DNA of 64,000 bases from Streptomyces dangxiongensis. GTDB lineage: Bacteria; Actinomycetota; Actinomycetes; Streptomycetales; Streptomycetaceae. The stretch lies in NCBI RefSeq assembly GCF_003675325.1, contig NZ_CP033073.1:6386001-6450000 (forward strand), in the 5' to 3' direction. A model generated the notes under the pieces. The model was not told where the DNA came from and made no database searches. It saw only the letters and a list, made by a program, of their open reading frames with translations. The first letter of the stretch is position 1. Every line of letters begins with the position of its first letter. Of this stretch, positions 36,045-47,452 are shown one piece after another. The position numbers were made by a program, and so were the translations under genes.

Positions 36045-36760
36045 TCAGTACCGGGCGACCGCCGTCTCCCCACTCGCTCCCCACTCGTCGTGCCGATGGC
36101 GATGTGCGGCCGCTCGTCCGGCCGGGCCCACCGCAGGATCTGCCGCATGGCGTCCTCGGGGACCGACACGCAGCCGGCCGTCGCGCCCTGCCCGTTCACG
36201 TGCAGGAAGATGCCGGCGCCGCGTCCCCGCACCGGCCGGTCGTAGTTGAAGCCGATGACGAGGCCGTGCGCGTACTGCGTCCGGTAGGAGATCAGGTGCT
36301 CGGACCGGTCGGCGAGGCAGTCGTCCGGCAAGGGGTCCGTCCAGCGGTTGTACGCCGCCGAGTCGTTGTCCTGGCACCACCAGGAGCTGTCCCGGACCGG
36401 ACGGTAGGCGACAGTCGTCCCGGCCGGCGCCGGCCGGATCCCGAAGGCGAAGGGGAGGCCGTACAGCCCGGTCGGTGTGGTGTTCGTGCCCTGGCTGCGG
36501 ATGCCGCCCTCCACCAGCCCGTGGGACCCGAACCGCGCCGGTGCGGACCCGGCCCGGACCCACTGGCCCTCCCGCAGGTCCCACCAGGTGACCGTCCCCG
36601 CCGTGGCGTCCGTGTCCGGGGCCTCGGCGGTGATCAGCCGGCCACCGCCGCCCGTGTCCGCCATCCGCGCGGGCAGCGGCGCCGGCCCGGGTACGGGCGC
36701 GACGGCGAGCAGGGCGAGGCAGGAGGCGGGGACGAGGGCGAGGACCGCACCGGGGCGCAT
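36045..36760 (-). pseudogene. L,D-transpeptidase-like secreted protein, C-terminus frameshifted by an 11-bp duplication
   Basis: A signal peptide (MRPGAVLALVPASCLALLAV) precedes a YkuD-type L,D-transpeptidase-like domain ending in the catalytic pattern IFLHVNGQGATAGCVSVPED with its Cys and preceding His. As written, the frame runs past the expected end, antisense over the kinase gene, to 35621. The cause is an exact tandem duplication of 11 bases (CTCCCCACTCG at 36066-36076 and 36077-36087). Removing one copy gives 234 residues ending IGTTSGETAVARY with a stop at 36045. The catalytic core is upstream of the break, so activity could survive. The gene is 3 bases upstream of the PNPOx-like gene's stop on the same strand. 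Confidence 0.75.
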
Positions 36761-36763
36761 GGC

Positions 36764-37351
36764 TCAGACGGTAGACGGCGGCAGCGGCAACGGCAGCCCG
36801 GGTAGTCCGTCCAGGCTTGTGGCGATGTGTTCCTTCTTCGCGAAGTACGCGCTCAAGGACGCGTCGTCCTCGCGCGCGAACCGCCTCCCGTGCAGCTCGC
36901 GGTCCTCCTCGTACGCCATGTGGGGGACAGCGTAGCCGCAGCTGTCGCGGACCCGTTCGGCGTGGACGACGATGACCGCGCGCAGGCCGTGCGCGTTCGG
37001 GTCGATGTCCGGGAACCGGCCGAGCAGCTCCGGGAAGCGCGGGTCGTCGCGGAAGACAGGCTCGCCCCGGCCGTGCACGCGCACGATGTTCGGCGGCCCC
37101 TGGAAGGCGCACCACATCAGCGTGATCCGCCCGTTCTCCCGCAGGTGCGCGATCGTCTCCGCGGTGGAACCGGCGAAGTCCAGGTACGCCACGGTGAGTT
37201 CGTCCAGCACGACGAAGGAGCCCCGCAGGCCCTTGGGGGAGAGGTTGACCGTGCCGTCGCCGGAGAGGGGGGCGGTCGCGGTGAAGAAGAGGGGCTGCTC
37301 CTCGATGAACGTGCGCAGCCTGCCGTCTATGCGCTCATACGTCTTTCCCAT
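36764..37351 (-). CDS. Pyridoxamine 5'-phosphate oxidase-like FMN-binding protein
   Basis: A 195-residue split-barrel protein of the PNPOx-like group: LFFTATAPLSGDGTVNLSPKGLRGSFVVLDELTVAYLDF, RITLMWCAFQGPPNIVRVHGRGEPV and CGYAVPHMAYEEDRE. These actinobacterial proteins bind FMN or F420 and reduce or sequester small molecules; many annotated as PNP oxidases are not. ATG 37351 (MGKTYERIDG) is the family-typical start. It lies 3 bases upstream of the transpeptidase-like gene and may be co-transcribed with it. Confidence 0.85.
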   Translation of the reverse strand: MGKTYERIDGRLRTFIEEQPLFFTATAPLSGDGTVNLSPKGLRGSFVVLDELTVAYLDFAGSTAETIAHLRENGRITLMWCAFQGPPNIVRVHGRGEPVFRDDPRFPELLGRFPDIDPNAHGLRAVIVVHAERVRDSCGYAVPHMAYEEDRELHGRRFAREDDASLSAYFAKKEHIATSLDGLPGLPLPLPPSTV

Positions 37352-37469
37352 GGCAGCCGAGTATGGCCGTGAGGCGTCTGCCTGTCCGAGGAATCGACCG
37401 GCCGGCGAGAGGGTCCGGCCGCGGCCGCCCCGGCCGGCGCTCGTCGGGGCGGCCACGCTGCCCGCTACC

Positions 37470-38333
37470 TCACTTCGTGAGCGTGCAGGCGGCCAGGGAG
37501 TCCAGGCCGGCGGGCTTGGTGCCCTTGCGGCCGATGCTGATGGCGATGCGGTCGATGGTGGAGACGCGCTTGTCCTTGAGGGGGCCGAGGATGGCGTTGT
37601 TGACGAAGTTGGGTCCGCCCTGGCCGACGGTGTTGCGCAGGCGCGTGTTCGCTTCCTGGAGCTGGGTCTGGAGGAGGGCGAGGTTGCGGTCGACCTCGGC
37701 CTTGGCGGAGGCGGGCACGGCGGGAAGCTTCGAGGCGACGTCCGGGCACGTGATCGTGCCCGCCCCGGTGTTGCCGCCGGAGCCGGCCGTCGCCCCGGTG
37801 TTCGCGCCGGTGCCCGACTGCTGGGGCGCGGCCGTGCCGGGCGTGGTGGAGCCGGCCGCCGCGCCGCCGGCCGTGTCGGTGCTGCCCGCGTTCAGCGTGC
37901 AGGCGGCCAGGGAGTCCAGGCCGGTGGGCTTGGTGCCCTTGCGGCCGATGCTGATGGCGATGCGGTCGATGGTGGAGACGCGCTTGTCCTTGAGGGGGCC
38001 GAGGATGGCGTTGTTGACGAAGTTGGGTCCGCCCTGGCCGACGGTGTTGCGCAGGCGCGTGTTCGCTTCCTGGAGCTGGGTCTGGAGGAGGGCGAGATTG
38101 CGGTCGACCTCGGCCTTGGCGGAGGCGGGCACGGCGGGAAGCTTCGAGGCGACGTCCGGGCACGTGATCGTCCCGGGGCTCGCGAGGGTGCGCGCGCCTG
38201 TGGCGCCGTCGCTCTTGGCAGGAGTGCCGGCGAGGGCCGAGCCGGCGATCACCGCGCCGGACAGCACCACGGCGGCAGCGCCGCCGATGACCGCCACGCG
38301 ACGCTGGTTGTACTTCGGGAGAGCCCTGGACAT
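37470..38333 (-). CDS. Secreted protein with two nearly identical domains
   Basis: A 287-residue protein. The signal/anchor region (QRRVAVIGGAAAVVLSGAVIA, about 10-35) is followed by two copies of an 85-90 residue helical domain (from about TITCPDVASKLP to LDSLAACTL), separated by a Gly/Thr/Ala-rich linker (GSTDTAGGAAAGSTTPGT). Each domain has one Cys near its start and one near its end, which could form a disulfide. The domains differ at one visible residue (KPTG versus KPAG). I recognise it only as a Streptomyces-type hypothetical secreted protein. The start was chosen at ATG 38333; ATG 38345 is in frame four codons upstream. Confidence 0.75.
   Translation of the reverse strand: MSRALPKYNQRRVAVIGGAAAVVLSGAVIAGSALAGTPAKSDGATGARTLASPGTITCPDVASKLPAVPASAKAEVDRNLALLQTQLQEANTRLRNTVGQGGPNFVNNAILGPLKDKRVSTIDRIAISIGRKGTKPTGLDSLAACTLNAGSTDTAGGAAAGSTTPGTAAPQQSGTGANTGATAGSGGNTGAGTITCPDVASKLPAVPASAKAEVDRNLALLQTQLQEANTRLRNTVGQGGPNFVNNAILGPLKDKRVSTIDRIAISIGRKGTKPAGLDSLAACTLTK
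37480..38171. repeat. Two-copy internal gene duplication, 414-bp period
   Basis: The segment 37480-37757 recurs at 37894-38171 with only two base differences that I can find (37511/37925, C versus T; near 37683/38097, G versus A). The intervening 136 bases encode the linker. Such near identity, including silent positions, points to a recent duplication or ongoing gene conversion. Confidence 0.85.
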
Positions 38334-38482
38334 GCGATGCCTCACTTGGGTCAGGAATGGGTCGGGTCAGCCCCTGGTGACGGGGTCCGAGCAACACGCG
38401 GCGCCTGCGTGCGCAGGGGAGTACGGGAAAGCGGTTTCATCCGTTCAGCCTCCCCGGGAATCTCCCTCACCTGTCACGCTGA

Positions 38483-38519
38483 TTGACGAATCATGCAGAG
38501 CACTGCATACTCATGCAGG
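38483..38519 (+). promoter_or_regulatory. argG promoter overlapped by ARG boxes
   Basis: -35 TTGACG (38483-38488), a 17-base spacer and -10 CATACT (38506-38511). Overlapping it are CATGCAGAGCACTGCATA and CATGCAGG, a series of GCAT/TGCA half-sites like those before argC. ArgR binding here would block the promoter. The other part of the upstream gap (38334-38482) holds only a small hairpin (CCTGCGTGCGCAGG) and no gene I can support. Confidence 0.8.
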
Positions 38520-38548
38520 TCAGTGGAAGCAGTGTGAGGAGAAATCCC

Positions 38549-41285
<2,737 letters not shown>

Positions 41286-41439
41286 GGAAGGCCCCGCCAC
41301 CGGCGCGCGCCGGACCGCACGCCCACCCGTCCCGGGGCGAACCGCCGCACGCCCCGGGCGGCCGCGCGGCCGGACCAAGGTCATCGCGGGTTACGTTGGT
41401 CGAAAGCCCCCGCCCGGAGCCGACCCCACGGAGCCCGCG

Positions 41440-42411
41440 ATGCCCTTCGCCCGTCTCGCGACCGCCACCACGCCGACCTGCCACCTCGGCCTCGGCCTGG
41501 CCGCCGTCGGCCGCCCCGGCTACATCAACCTCGGCCGCGACGAGGACCTCGGCCGGGACCGCGGCGTCGAGGCGATGCGCGCCCGCACCCACGAACTCCT
41601 GGACGCCGCCTACGCCCAAGGCGTCCGGTACGTCGACGCCGCCCGCTCCTACGGCCGCAGCGAGGAGTTCCTCGCCGACTGGCTGAACGCCCGCCCCGGC
41701 GCCGACGACGTGGTCGTCGGCAGCAAGTGGGGCTACACCTACACCGCCGGCTGGTCCACCGACGCAGACCGGCACGAGGTCAAGGACCACGGTCTCGCCA
41801 CCTACGAACGCCAGCGCGCCGAGACCGACGCCCTGCTCGGCGGCCGGCTCGACCTCTACCAGATCCACTCGGTGACCCAGGACAGCCCGGCCCTCGCCGA
41901 CAAGGACCTCCACGCCCGGCTGGCGGACGCCGCCGCCGGCGGTCTCACCGTCGGCTTCTCCACCAGCGGCCCGGCCCAGGCCGACGCGGTCCGCGCCGCG
42001 CTCGCCGTGACGGTCGGCGGCGAGCCCCTCTTCCGTACGGTCCAGTCGACGTACAACGTCCTGGAGACCTCGGCCGGAGCGGCCCTCGCCGAGGCGCACG
42101 AGGCCGGGCTCACCGTGATCGTCAAGGAGGGCATGGCCAACGGCCGGCTGGCCGGACCGCACGCGCCGGACGCGCTGAAGGAGGTGGCCGCCGCGACGGG
42201 ACTGGGCTGCGACGCCGTGGCCCTCGCCGCGGTCCTGCGGCAGCCGTGGGCCGGCGTGGTCCTCTCCGGTGCCGCGACCGTCGCCCAGCTCACGTCCAAC
42301 CTGCACGCTCCCGCCGTCGACCTCGACGAGGACCGGCTCGCCCGCCTCGCCACGCTGGCGGAGGACCCGCGCGCCTACTGGGAGCGGCGCGGACAGCTTC
42401 CCTGGCACTGA
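41440..42411 (+). CDS. Aldo/keto reductase
   Basis: A 323-residue NADPH-dependent TIM-barrel oxidoreductase. The catalytic tetrad is visible: Asp and Tyr in YVDAARSYGRSEEFLADWL, Lys in VVVGSKWGYTY, and His in LDLYQIHSVT. The C-terminal cofactor-binding part has VLSGAATVAQLTSNL. The ATG follows CGGAG. Substrate unknown; the subfamily resembles general carbonyl/aldehyde reductases. The TetR gene begins 85 bases later; a functional link is possible but not shown. Confidence 0.9.
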   Translation: MPFARLATATTPTCHLGLGLAAVGRPGYINLGRDEDLGRDRGVEAMRARTHELLDAAYAQGVRYVDAARSYGRSEEFLADWLNARPGADDVVVGSKWGYTYTAGWSTDADRHEVKDHGLATYERQRAETDALLGGRLDLYQIHSVTQDSPALADKDLHARLADAAAGGLTVGFSTSGPAQADAVRAALAVTVGGEPLFRTVQSTYNVLETSAGAALAEAHEAGLTVIVKEGMANGRLAGPHAPDALKEVAAATGLGCDAVALAAVLRQPWAGVVLSGAATVAQLTSNLHAPAVDLDEDRLARLATLAEDPRAYWERRGQLPWH

Positions 42412-42457
42412 TCACGGCACCCCGCACGACCCACCGGGGTGAGTCACCTGCGCCCGT

Positions 42458-42499
42458 GATGAGACATGAGTGTCTCATCTAGGTTATTCTTGTCTCATG
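42458..42499 (+). promoter_or_regulatory. TetR operator candidate: palindrome plus extra half-site
   Basis: GATGAGACA (42458-42466) and TGTCTCATC (42471-42479) form a perfect 9-bp inverted repeat with a 4-base spacer. A third half-site TGTCTCATGG (42491-42500) runs into the TetR start codon. This is a typical TetR autoregulatory layout. The same ATGAGACATG string occurs at the start of the multicopper oxidase gene (46275-46284). Confidence 0.7.
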
Positions 42500-43048
42500 G
42501 CCCTCGACCGTGACCACGTGCTCCGCAGCGCAGCCGCCCTGCTGACCCGCAAGTCCACCGCGACCATGGACGAGGTCGCCCGCGCCGCCGGCATCAGCCG
42601 GGCCACGCTGCACCGCCACTTCGCCGGCCGTGACGCGCTCGTCCGGGCGCTGGAGTCGCTCGGCATCGCCGAGTGCGAGGCGGCGCTGGAGCGGGCCCGC
42701 CCGGAGGACGGCCCCGCGCCCGAGGCCGTACGCCGGCTGCTGCGCGAGATCCAGCCGGCCGCCGGTCTGCTCGCGTTCCTCTACGGCGAGAACCAGCTAT
42801 GGGAGGCGGACCGGCAGCACGACGGCTGGCAGCGCCTGGACACCCGCATCGGCGCCCTGTTCCAGCGCGGACAGCGCGACGGCGCGTTCCGTATCGACCT
42901 CACCCCGGCCTGGCTCACCGAGGCGCTGTACGGCCTGATCGCCTCCGGCGCCTGGGCCACCCTGGACGGCCGGGTGGCCGCCCGCGACTTCCCGACCATG
43001 ATCGCCGAGCTGCTGCTCGGCGGCGCTCTGCGAAGAGAGGAACCATGA
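42497..43048 (+). CDS. TetR/AcrR-family regulator
   Basis: A 183-residue repressor. The N-terminal HTH (about 5-50) has ATMDEVARAAGISRATLHRHFAGRDALVRALE; the C-terminal helical domain is ligand-binding and poorly conserved. ATG 42497 (MALDRDH) starts the conserved HTH; a second frame start nine codons upstream lies inside the operator. No good Shine-Dalgarno precedes it, so a leaderless transcript is likely. It overlaps the MFS gene as ATGA and so probably represses an efflux operon including itself. Confidence 0.88.
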   Translation: MALDRDHVLRSAAALLTRKSTATMDEVARAAGISRATLHRHFAGRDALVRALESLGIAECEAALERARPEDGPAPEAVRRLLREIQPAAGLLAFLYGENQLWEADRQHDGWQRLDTRIGALFQRGQRDGAFRIDLTPAWLTEALYGLIASGAWATLDGRVAARDFPTMIAELLLGGALRREEP

Positions 43049-44569
43049 CCACCACCCTGCGGCCGGCCGACACGACCGAGGCGGTGAAGCGCCCGGGCCG
43101 CTGGCTCGCGCTCTCCGTCCTCGTCCTGGCCGTGCTGCTGGTGGCCGTCGACGCCACCGTCCTCGGCCTGGCGACCCCCTACATCAGCGAGGACCTGCGG
43201 CCCTCCGGCACCCAGTTGCTGTGGATCGGCGATGTCTACTCCTTCGTCATCGCCGGTCTGCTGGTCTCCATGGGCAGCCTCGGCGACCGCATCGGCCGCA
43301 AGCGGATCCTGCTGTGCGGCGCCACGGCGTTCGGCGCCCTGTCCGTCCTCAACGCCTATGCCACGACACCCGAGCTGATGATCCTCGCCCGGGCGCTGCT
43401 CGGCGTCGCCGGCGCCACCCTGATGCCCGCCACCCTGGCCCTGATCCGCAACATCTTCCACGACCCGCGCGAGCGCAGCCTCGCCGTCGGCGTCTGGGGC
43501 GCCACCGCCTCGGCCGGTACGGCGGTCGGCCCGATCACCGGCGGTTTCCTCCTGGAGCACTTCTGGTGGGGGTCGGTCTTCCTCATCAACCTGCCCGTGA
43601 TGGCCGTCCTGGTCCTGGTCGGCATCCGCACCCTGCCCGAGTCCCGCAACCCCCACCCGGGCCCCTGGGACCTGAGCAGCGTCCTGCTGTCCCTGGTCGG
43701 CATGATCGCCCTGGTCTACGCGGTCAAGGAGGCCGCCACCCACGGCCTCACCCCGACGACCCTCGCCGCCGGCCTGCTGGGCGCGGCGGCCCTGTACGGC
43801 TTCGTCCACCGCCAGCTCACCATGCCGATGCCGCTGCTGGACATGCGGCTGTTCCGGCGCCGCGGCTTCAGTGGCGCGGTCCTCGCCGACCTGCTGACCG
43901 TCCTCGGCATGTCCGGCCTGGTGTTCTTCCTCTCCCAGTACCTGCAACTCGTCCAGGGCCGCCGCCCGTTGGAGGCGGGCCTGGCCGAGCTGCCCGCGGC
44001 CGTGGGCGCGGTGGCGGCCGGCCTGGTGGCGGGCCGCGTCGCCCGGCGCCTCTCGGTCCGCACGGTGGTCACGGGCGGCCTGGCCGCCGTCGGCATCGCC
44101 CTGGCCGCCCTGACGACGGTCGGCCGGTCCACCGGCTACCCGGTCCTCGGCGCCGCCCTGCTGGTGGTGGGCATCGGCGCTGGCTTCTCGTTCACGGTGA
44201 CGGCCGACGTCATCCTCTCCAGCGTCCCCAGGGACCAGGCGGGCGCCGCCTCGGCGGTCTCCGAGACGGCGTACGAACTGGGCGCCGCCCTGGGCATCGC
44301 CCTGCTCGGCTCCGTCGTGACCGGCGTCTACCGCGGCTTCGAGGGCCCGGCCGGCACCCCGGGCCGAGGCCCACGAGTCCCTCGGCGCGGCCACGCAGGC
44401 CGCGGCGCACCTGGCACCCCACCAGGCGGAGGCCCTGCTCGACGCGGCCCGCACGTCCTTCGTCCACGGCCTGCACCTGGCCTCCGCGGCGGGGGCGGCG
44501 GTCCTGCTGACGGCATCGGCGGTGTCCTGGTTCCTGCTGCGGCACCAGGAACTGGAGACCTCCGGCTGA
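43045..44569 (+). pseudogene. MFS drug-efflux-type transporter (DHA2-like), frameshifted near the C-terminus
   Basis: A major facilitator exporter of the 14-helix EmrB/QacA type. LLVAVDATVLGLATPYISEDL, LWIGDVYSFVIAGLLVSMGSLGDRIGRKRILL (motif A) and SAGTAVGPITGGFLLE (antiporter motif C) are intact. Near 44357-44366, in GGCACCCCGGGCCGAGG, one extra G shifts the frame; the written frame continues to 44628 with unrelated sequence. Deleting one G restores AEAHESLGAATQAAA ... SAVSWFLLRHQEL and a stop at 44567-44569. This removes only the last helix, so the gene may be intact if the base is a sequencing error. Coupled to the TetR gene by ATGA. Confidence 0.78.
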
Positions 44570-44615
44570 GTCACCCGCCCGGGGGCGCGCCGACCGCCCG
44601 GGTGCCCGCGCCCGG

Positions 44616-46284
44616 TCAGCGCCGGTAGCCCAGCACGGTCATCATCCCGGTCTCCGAGTGGTACTGGTTGTGGCAGTGCAGCATCCACAGCCCGGGGTTG
44701 TCGGCGTCGAACTCGACGACCAGCTTGCGGTGCGGCAGCACCACCGCCGTGTCCTTGAGCGCCCCGGCGGCGTCCAGCCCGGTCATCGAGAACGTGTGCC
44801 CGTGCAGATGCAGCGGGTGCCACATGTCGGTGGCGTTGATGAGGGGTGAGCCGCACCCGTTCACCGGCCTTGACCGGATGGCGGCGGCGCACGTCGTAGG
44901 CCTGGTGGTCGAAGCCCCAGTCGTACTTCTCCATCGTGCCGGTGACCCTGATCCGCAGTTCCCGGTCGGGATCGCGCTTGCGCAGGGCCACGGACTCGGC
45001 CGGTACCAGGCGCCGCGCCGGGACGACCTTGCCGTCCAGCTCGTCCGGCCGGACGTCCGGCTTCGGCACGTCCCCGCCCTTGGCGGTGCGCAGGACGGCG
45101 AGTGCCTGGCCCTTCTTGCCCTCGGCGAGCGCGACGAGGGGGAAGACCCCGTCCTTGGCGGTGACGAGCACGTCGTAGCGCTCGGCCATGCCGACGAGCA
45201 GGGCGTCGGTCTTCTTGTGCTGCACGGGGTAGCCGTCGGTGTGCGTCACGGTCATCGTGTGGCCGCCGAGCGCCACCCGGAAGGCGGTCTCGGAACCGGC
45301 GTTGACGATGCGCAGCCGGACGCGGTCGCCGGGACGGCAGCGGAACGCCGAGGGACTGGTGTTCACGCGCCCGTTGACGAGGTAATGGGGGTAGTCGACG
45401 CTGCCGCCGTCGCCGTGCAGGATGCGGCTGTGGGACTCGCGCAGCACCCGGGAGGGGCCCGCCGGCTTCCTGGACGCGGAGGCGTGCGGGTTCGCGGTCC
45501 CGTGCCGGGCCGCCGTTCCGTGCGGGCTCGGGCTGCCGTGGCCCGGACCGGCCATGCCCTGCATGGACATGGAAGTGTCCGCGCCGGGCTTGAGCTGGCG
45601 CAGCACCTCGTCGGGGGTGGAGCCCTGCACGCCGTCGACCCAGTCGTCCAGGACGACGAGCCACTCCTTGTCGTAGGACAGGGGCTCCTTGGGGTCGTCG
45701 ACGACCAGCGGCGCGTACAGCGCGCGGTCGGGCTGCGTGCCGACGTGGGAGTGGAGCAGATAGGTGCCCGGATGCGGGACGGTGAAGCGGTAGCGGAAGT
45801 CGGCCCCGGGCCTGATGGCCGCCTGGGTCAGCTCCGGGGTGCCGTCCATGTCGCAGCGCAGCCGCACCCCGTGGGAGTGCAGCGTGGTCGATGTGGGCAG
45901 CCGGTTGGTGAGCGTCATGTCGAGCACGTCACCGGCGGTGACACGCACCAGCGGGCCGGGGAGCGACTCGTTGTACGCCCAGCTCCGCACGGACTTCCCG
46001 CCCAGGTCCAGCGTGCTCTCGGCCGCGGTGAACCGGTGCGTGCGTACCGGGCCGGACCCGCGTCTCCGCTCTGCGGCGCGTACCTCCGGGTCCGAGGGGT
46101 TGATGTACCCCCGGGGACCCGCTGGGACGAAGTCACCCTGGACGCCGCTGTCTTGGGGGCCCGAGCGGGGCTCCGAGCCGGAGCCGGAGCCGGTGCAGGC
46201 TGCCAGGAGTCCCGCGCCCGCACCGGCGAGGGGGGCACGGAGCAGGGTACGCCGAGAAGGAAGGAACATATCTAAATGAGACAT
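44616..46284 (-). pseudogene. Tat-exported multicopper oxidase, frameshifted
   Basis: A three-cupredoxin-type multicopper oxidase. SRRTLLRAPLAGAGAGLLAAC is a Tat signal with lipobox. Copper motifs HSHGVR and LLHSHVGT are in the N-terminal part, HPLHLHGHTF and LHCHNQYHSETGMM in the C-terminal part. A Met/His-rich stretch (MSMQGMAGPGHG) near residue 250 suggests copper handling. One extra C at about 44846-44851 (CTCACCCCTCATC on the coding strand) breaks the frame between RVRLT and LINATDMWHPL. The start is ATG 46284 or, more likely by signal-peptide position, ATG 46269. The 46284 start would include a TTA codon and overlaps a TetR-like half-site. Confidence 0.78.
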
Positions 46285-46396
46285 GTCGTGTGGTCATATG
46301 GCCGGGTGATACGGCCGAATGCCCCATGTGTCGGGGCCAGATTCCTCCGGCAGGCGGACGGCCGCGTGTCGCCACGCCCGCCGGACCGGGACCCTC

Positions 46397-47068
46397 CTAG
46401 GCCGCCTTCGCCTTGGTGGCGTACATGTCGACGTACTCCTGCCCGGACAGCCGCATCACCTCGGTCATCACGGAATCCGTCACCGCCCGCAGCACGTACC
46501 GGTCCCGGTCCATGCCCTCGTAGCGGGAGAACTCCATGGCCTCGCCGAACCGGACGGTGACCCGGCCGGGCCGCGGGATGCCCCGGCCGCCCGGCTGGAG
46601 CTTGTCCGTGCCGATCATGGCGAACGGGACCACCGGCGCGCCGGTCATCAGTGTCAGCCGCGCGATGCCGGTGCGCCCCCGGTACAGCCGGCCGTCGGGC
46701 GACCGCGTGCCCTCCGGGTAGATACCGAAGACCCGCCCCTCCTCCAGGATCCGGCGCCCCGTCATCAGCGCGGCCACGCCGCCGTTCGCCCCGTCCCGGT
46801 CGACCGGGATCATGCCGACGCCGGTGAAGAACCACGCCATCAGCCGGCCCTTGACGCCCTTGCCGGTGACGTACTCGTCCTTGCCGATGAAGCACACCTG
46901 CCGCTTGGTGACCACCGGCAGCACGATCGAGTCGATGAAGGTGAGGTGATTACCGGCCAGGATCACCGGGCCGTCCCCGGGGATGTGCTCCACGCCCTCA
47001 ACCTGTGGGCGGAACATCAGACGCATGATCGGTCCGAGCACTGCCTTGATGAGCGCGAAGCGGGACAA
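46397..47068 (-). CDS. 1-acyl-sn-glycerol-3-phosphate acyltransferase (PlsC-like)
   Basis: A 223-residue lysophospholipid acyltransferase of the membrane face, making phosphatidic acid or acylating related lipids. The catalytic HX4D motif is NHLTFID; the substrate motif is IYPEGTRSPDG; VPFAMIGTDKL corresponds to motif IV. One N-terminal membrane-associating helix is visible. The start is TTG 47068 (MSRFALIKAV) with GGAGGA five bases upstream; no ATG fits the family start. It stands alone on the minus strand between the oxidase and the phosphodiesterase. Bases 46285-46396 contain only promoter-like sequence, including GGCCG/CGGCC arms. Confidence 0.87.
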   Translation of the reverse strand: MSRFALIKAVLGPIMRLMFRPQVEGVEHIPGDGPVILAGNHLTFIDSIVLPVVTKRQVCFIGKDEYVTGKGVKGRLMAWFFTGVGMIPVDRDGANGGVAALMTGRRILEEGRVFGIYPEGTRSPDGRLYRGRTGIARLTLMTGAPVVPFAMIGTDKLQPGGRGIPRPGRVTVRFGEAMEFSRYEGMDRDRYVLRAVTDSVMTEVMRLSGQEYVDMYATKAKAA

Positions 47069-47452
47069 CGGGTCCTCCGACGGCGAGGGAAGCGATATGA
47101 GTCTGTGCAGGTGAGGACATTACTCGCGGGTCCGGTCCGGGCGCACATCGGGAACACCCGGTTCACCGAGGCCTTACGAAGAGTTGACGCGGGTTTACCT
47201 GCGGTTGCGTGCCCGTACCGGCCCGCCGGGCCCTCGCGCGGGTGTGACGCACATCGCGCACTCCGGGGCCCCGACCGCCGACGGACCGTCACCTTCCGCC
47301 GTTCGAGCGGACACCCGACCTCACCCGGCTGTTCGCACCGGGGTCTCCCTCCCGTCATGTGACCGCCCCTACGATCGGCCCGCACCCAGGCGCGGTCCGG
47401 CGGACGGAGCGCCGAGACCAGGACACACGGCGAAGGCGGCGGGAGAGCGCTC
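47069..47452. other. Divergent intergenic region without recognised gene
   Basis: These 384 bases separate the PlsC-like gene from the phosphodiesterase gene and must hold both promoters. TTGACG at about 47174 and TAATGT (minus strand, near 47120) are the only promoter-like hexamers I would point to, and neither has a matched partner at normal spacing. Frames reading through it look non-coding. Confidence 0.4.
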
